A program made the translations under genes and the position numbers. A DNA stretch of 64,000 bases from [Ruminococcus] lactaris ATCC 29176 (lineage in GTDB: Bacteria; Bacillota; Clostridia; Lachnospirales; Lachnospiraceae), in assembly GCF_025152405.1 (NCBI RefSeq), contig NZ_CP102292.1, positions 1,674,001-1,738,000 on the forward strand. The letters are read 5' to 3'. Under the pieces are notes generated by a model. The model searched no databases. It was not told the origin of the DNA and was given only the letters and a program-made list of their open reading frames with translations. Shown here in pieces: positions 63,652 through 64,000 of the stretch; within the stretch, counting starts at the first letter, position 1, and each line of letters begins with the position of its first letter.

Positions 63652-64000
63652 TTAAAAACGGATCACATCTCCCATATCATACATACCACGCTTCTGCTCT
63701 GCGAGAAATTTTGCAGCTTCTACAGCACCTTTTGCAAATACACTTCTTGAATAAGCTGTATGCTTAAATTCGATCACTTCATCTGTCCCTGCAAAGATCA
63801 CTTCATGCTCTCCTACGATCGTTCCGGCACGCACTGCTGAAATACCGATTTCCTTTACATCCCTCTTCTTTCTCACCTGGCTTCTGTCATAAACATACTC
63901 ATATTCATTGCCAAGTGCCTCATTCATAGAATCTGCCAGTGCGAGAGCTGTTCCACTCGGTGCATCCAGCTTCTGATTATGATGCTTCTCAACAAGCTCC
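63652..64000 (-). CDS. dapB: 4-hydroxy-tetrahydrodipicolinate reductase (5' part off window)
   Basis: The visible C-terminal 115 residues start ELVEKHHNQKLDAPSGTALA, the conserved substrate-binding motif, then GISAVRAGTIVGEHEVIFAG, and end GAVEAAKFLAEQKRGMYDMG DVIRF in two parts. DapB makes tetrahydrodipicolinate for lysine and cell wall diaminopimelate. The start lies beyond 64000. Confidence 0.93.
   Translation of the reverse strand, partial: ELVEKHHNQKLDAPSGTALALADSMNEALGNEYEYVYDRSQVRKKRDVKEIGISAVRAGTIVGEHEVIFAGTDEVIEFKHTAYSRSVFAKGAVEAAKFLAEQKRGMYDMGDVIRF

Overview
The window looks like a low-GC Clostridia chromosome, most likely a Lachnospiraceae gut anaerobe. The tig-clpP-clpX-lon-engB order, a frameshifted prfB beside hom, VaFE/sortase surface proteins and a Tn1549-type element backbone all suggest this. 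Almost every gene is on the minus strand. Species cannot be fixed from the sequence alone.

Layout. 1-1,290: start of a MecA-like penicillin-binding protein with BlaI/MecI-like palindromes. 1,421-19,232: decayed integrative element (CwlT-like hydrolase, relaxase stub, mobC, DUF5688, DUF3789, toprim primase-like protein, RadC/JAB protein, VaFE surface protein with a nonsense codon, parB, parA). It has lost its type IV secretion genes. Two near-identical IS110-family copies each sit inside a Shine-Dalgarno sequence. Two gene sets look like defence cargo: DUF4062 / TOPRIM / AAA ATPase (7,924-11,264) and Schlafen-AlbA / small ORF / ParB-like / Mrr-like nuclease (19,355-23,634, cut by an IS3 element). 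23,885-26,467: a scrapyard (uvrB stub, broken RhuM gene, frameshifted phosphoesterase, integrase tail).

26,468-39,719: a type I-C CRISPR-Cas locus with 25 repeats and 24 spacers, cas2, cas1 (broken by IS630), cas4, cas7, cas8c, cas5, two non-cas genes (one DUF3990/ADP-ribosyltransferase-like), a second IS630, and cas3. The most interesting signal is between the cas operon and the second IS630. A + strand promoter (35,931-35,959) drives a short RNA holding one hairpin, the exact 11-nt 3' end of the CRISPR repeat, a spacer-like stretch and a terminator. The spacer-like stretch matches 17 of 21 positions of a site next to a TTC PAM that spans the -35 box of the cas promoter. I read this as a crRNA-like regulatory RNA that lets the I-C Cascade repress its own operon, including the toxin-like first gene.

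39,784-43,630: a TPR-like membrane protein, a MITE-like repeat, relics of the PBP and cas3 starts, a dead MATE gene, other relics and a ParE/Phd toxin-antitoxin pair. 43,709-64,000: ordinary chromosome (panE-like, FAD oxidoreductase, AI-2E/PerM exporter, engB, lon, clpX, clpP, tig, DJ-1, CYTH, XRE regulator, hom, prfB, secA, hisA, lipoprotein, sigma-70 factor, broken fbp, dapB).

How the parts work together: the left 40 kb is accessory DNA where mobile-element decay, insertion sequences and several defence systems have piled up. Effector and interference cas genes look intact while cas1 is broken, so the CRISPR array can probably be used but not extended. The right 20 kb holds protein quality control (trigger factor, ClpXP, Lon), secretion (SecA) and amino-acid synthesis (Hom, DapB, HisA).
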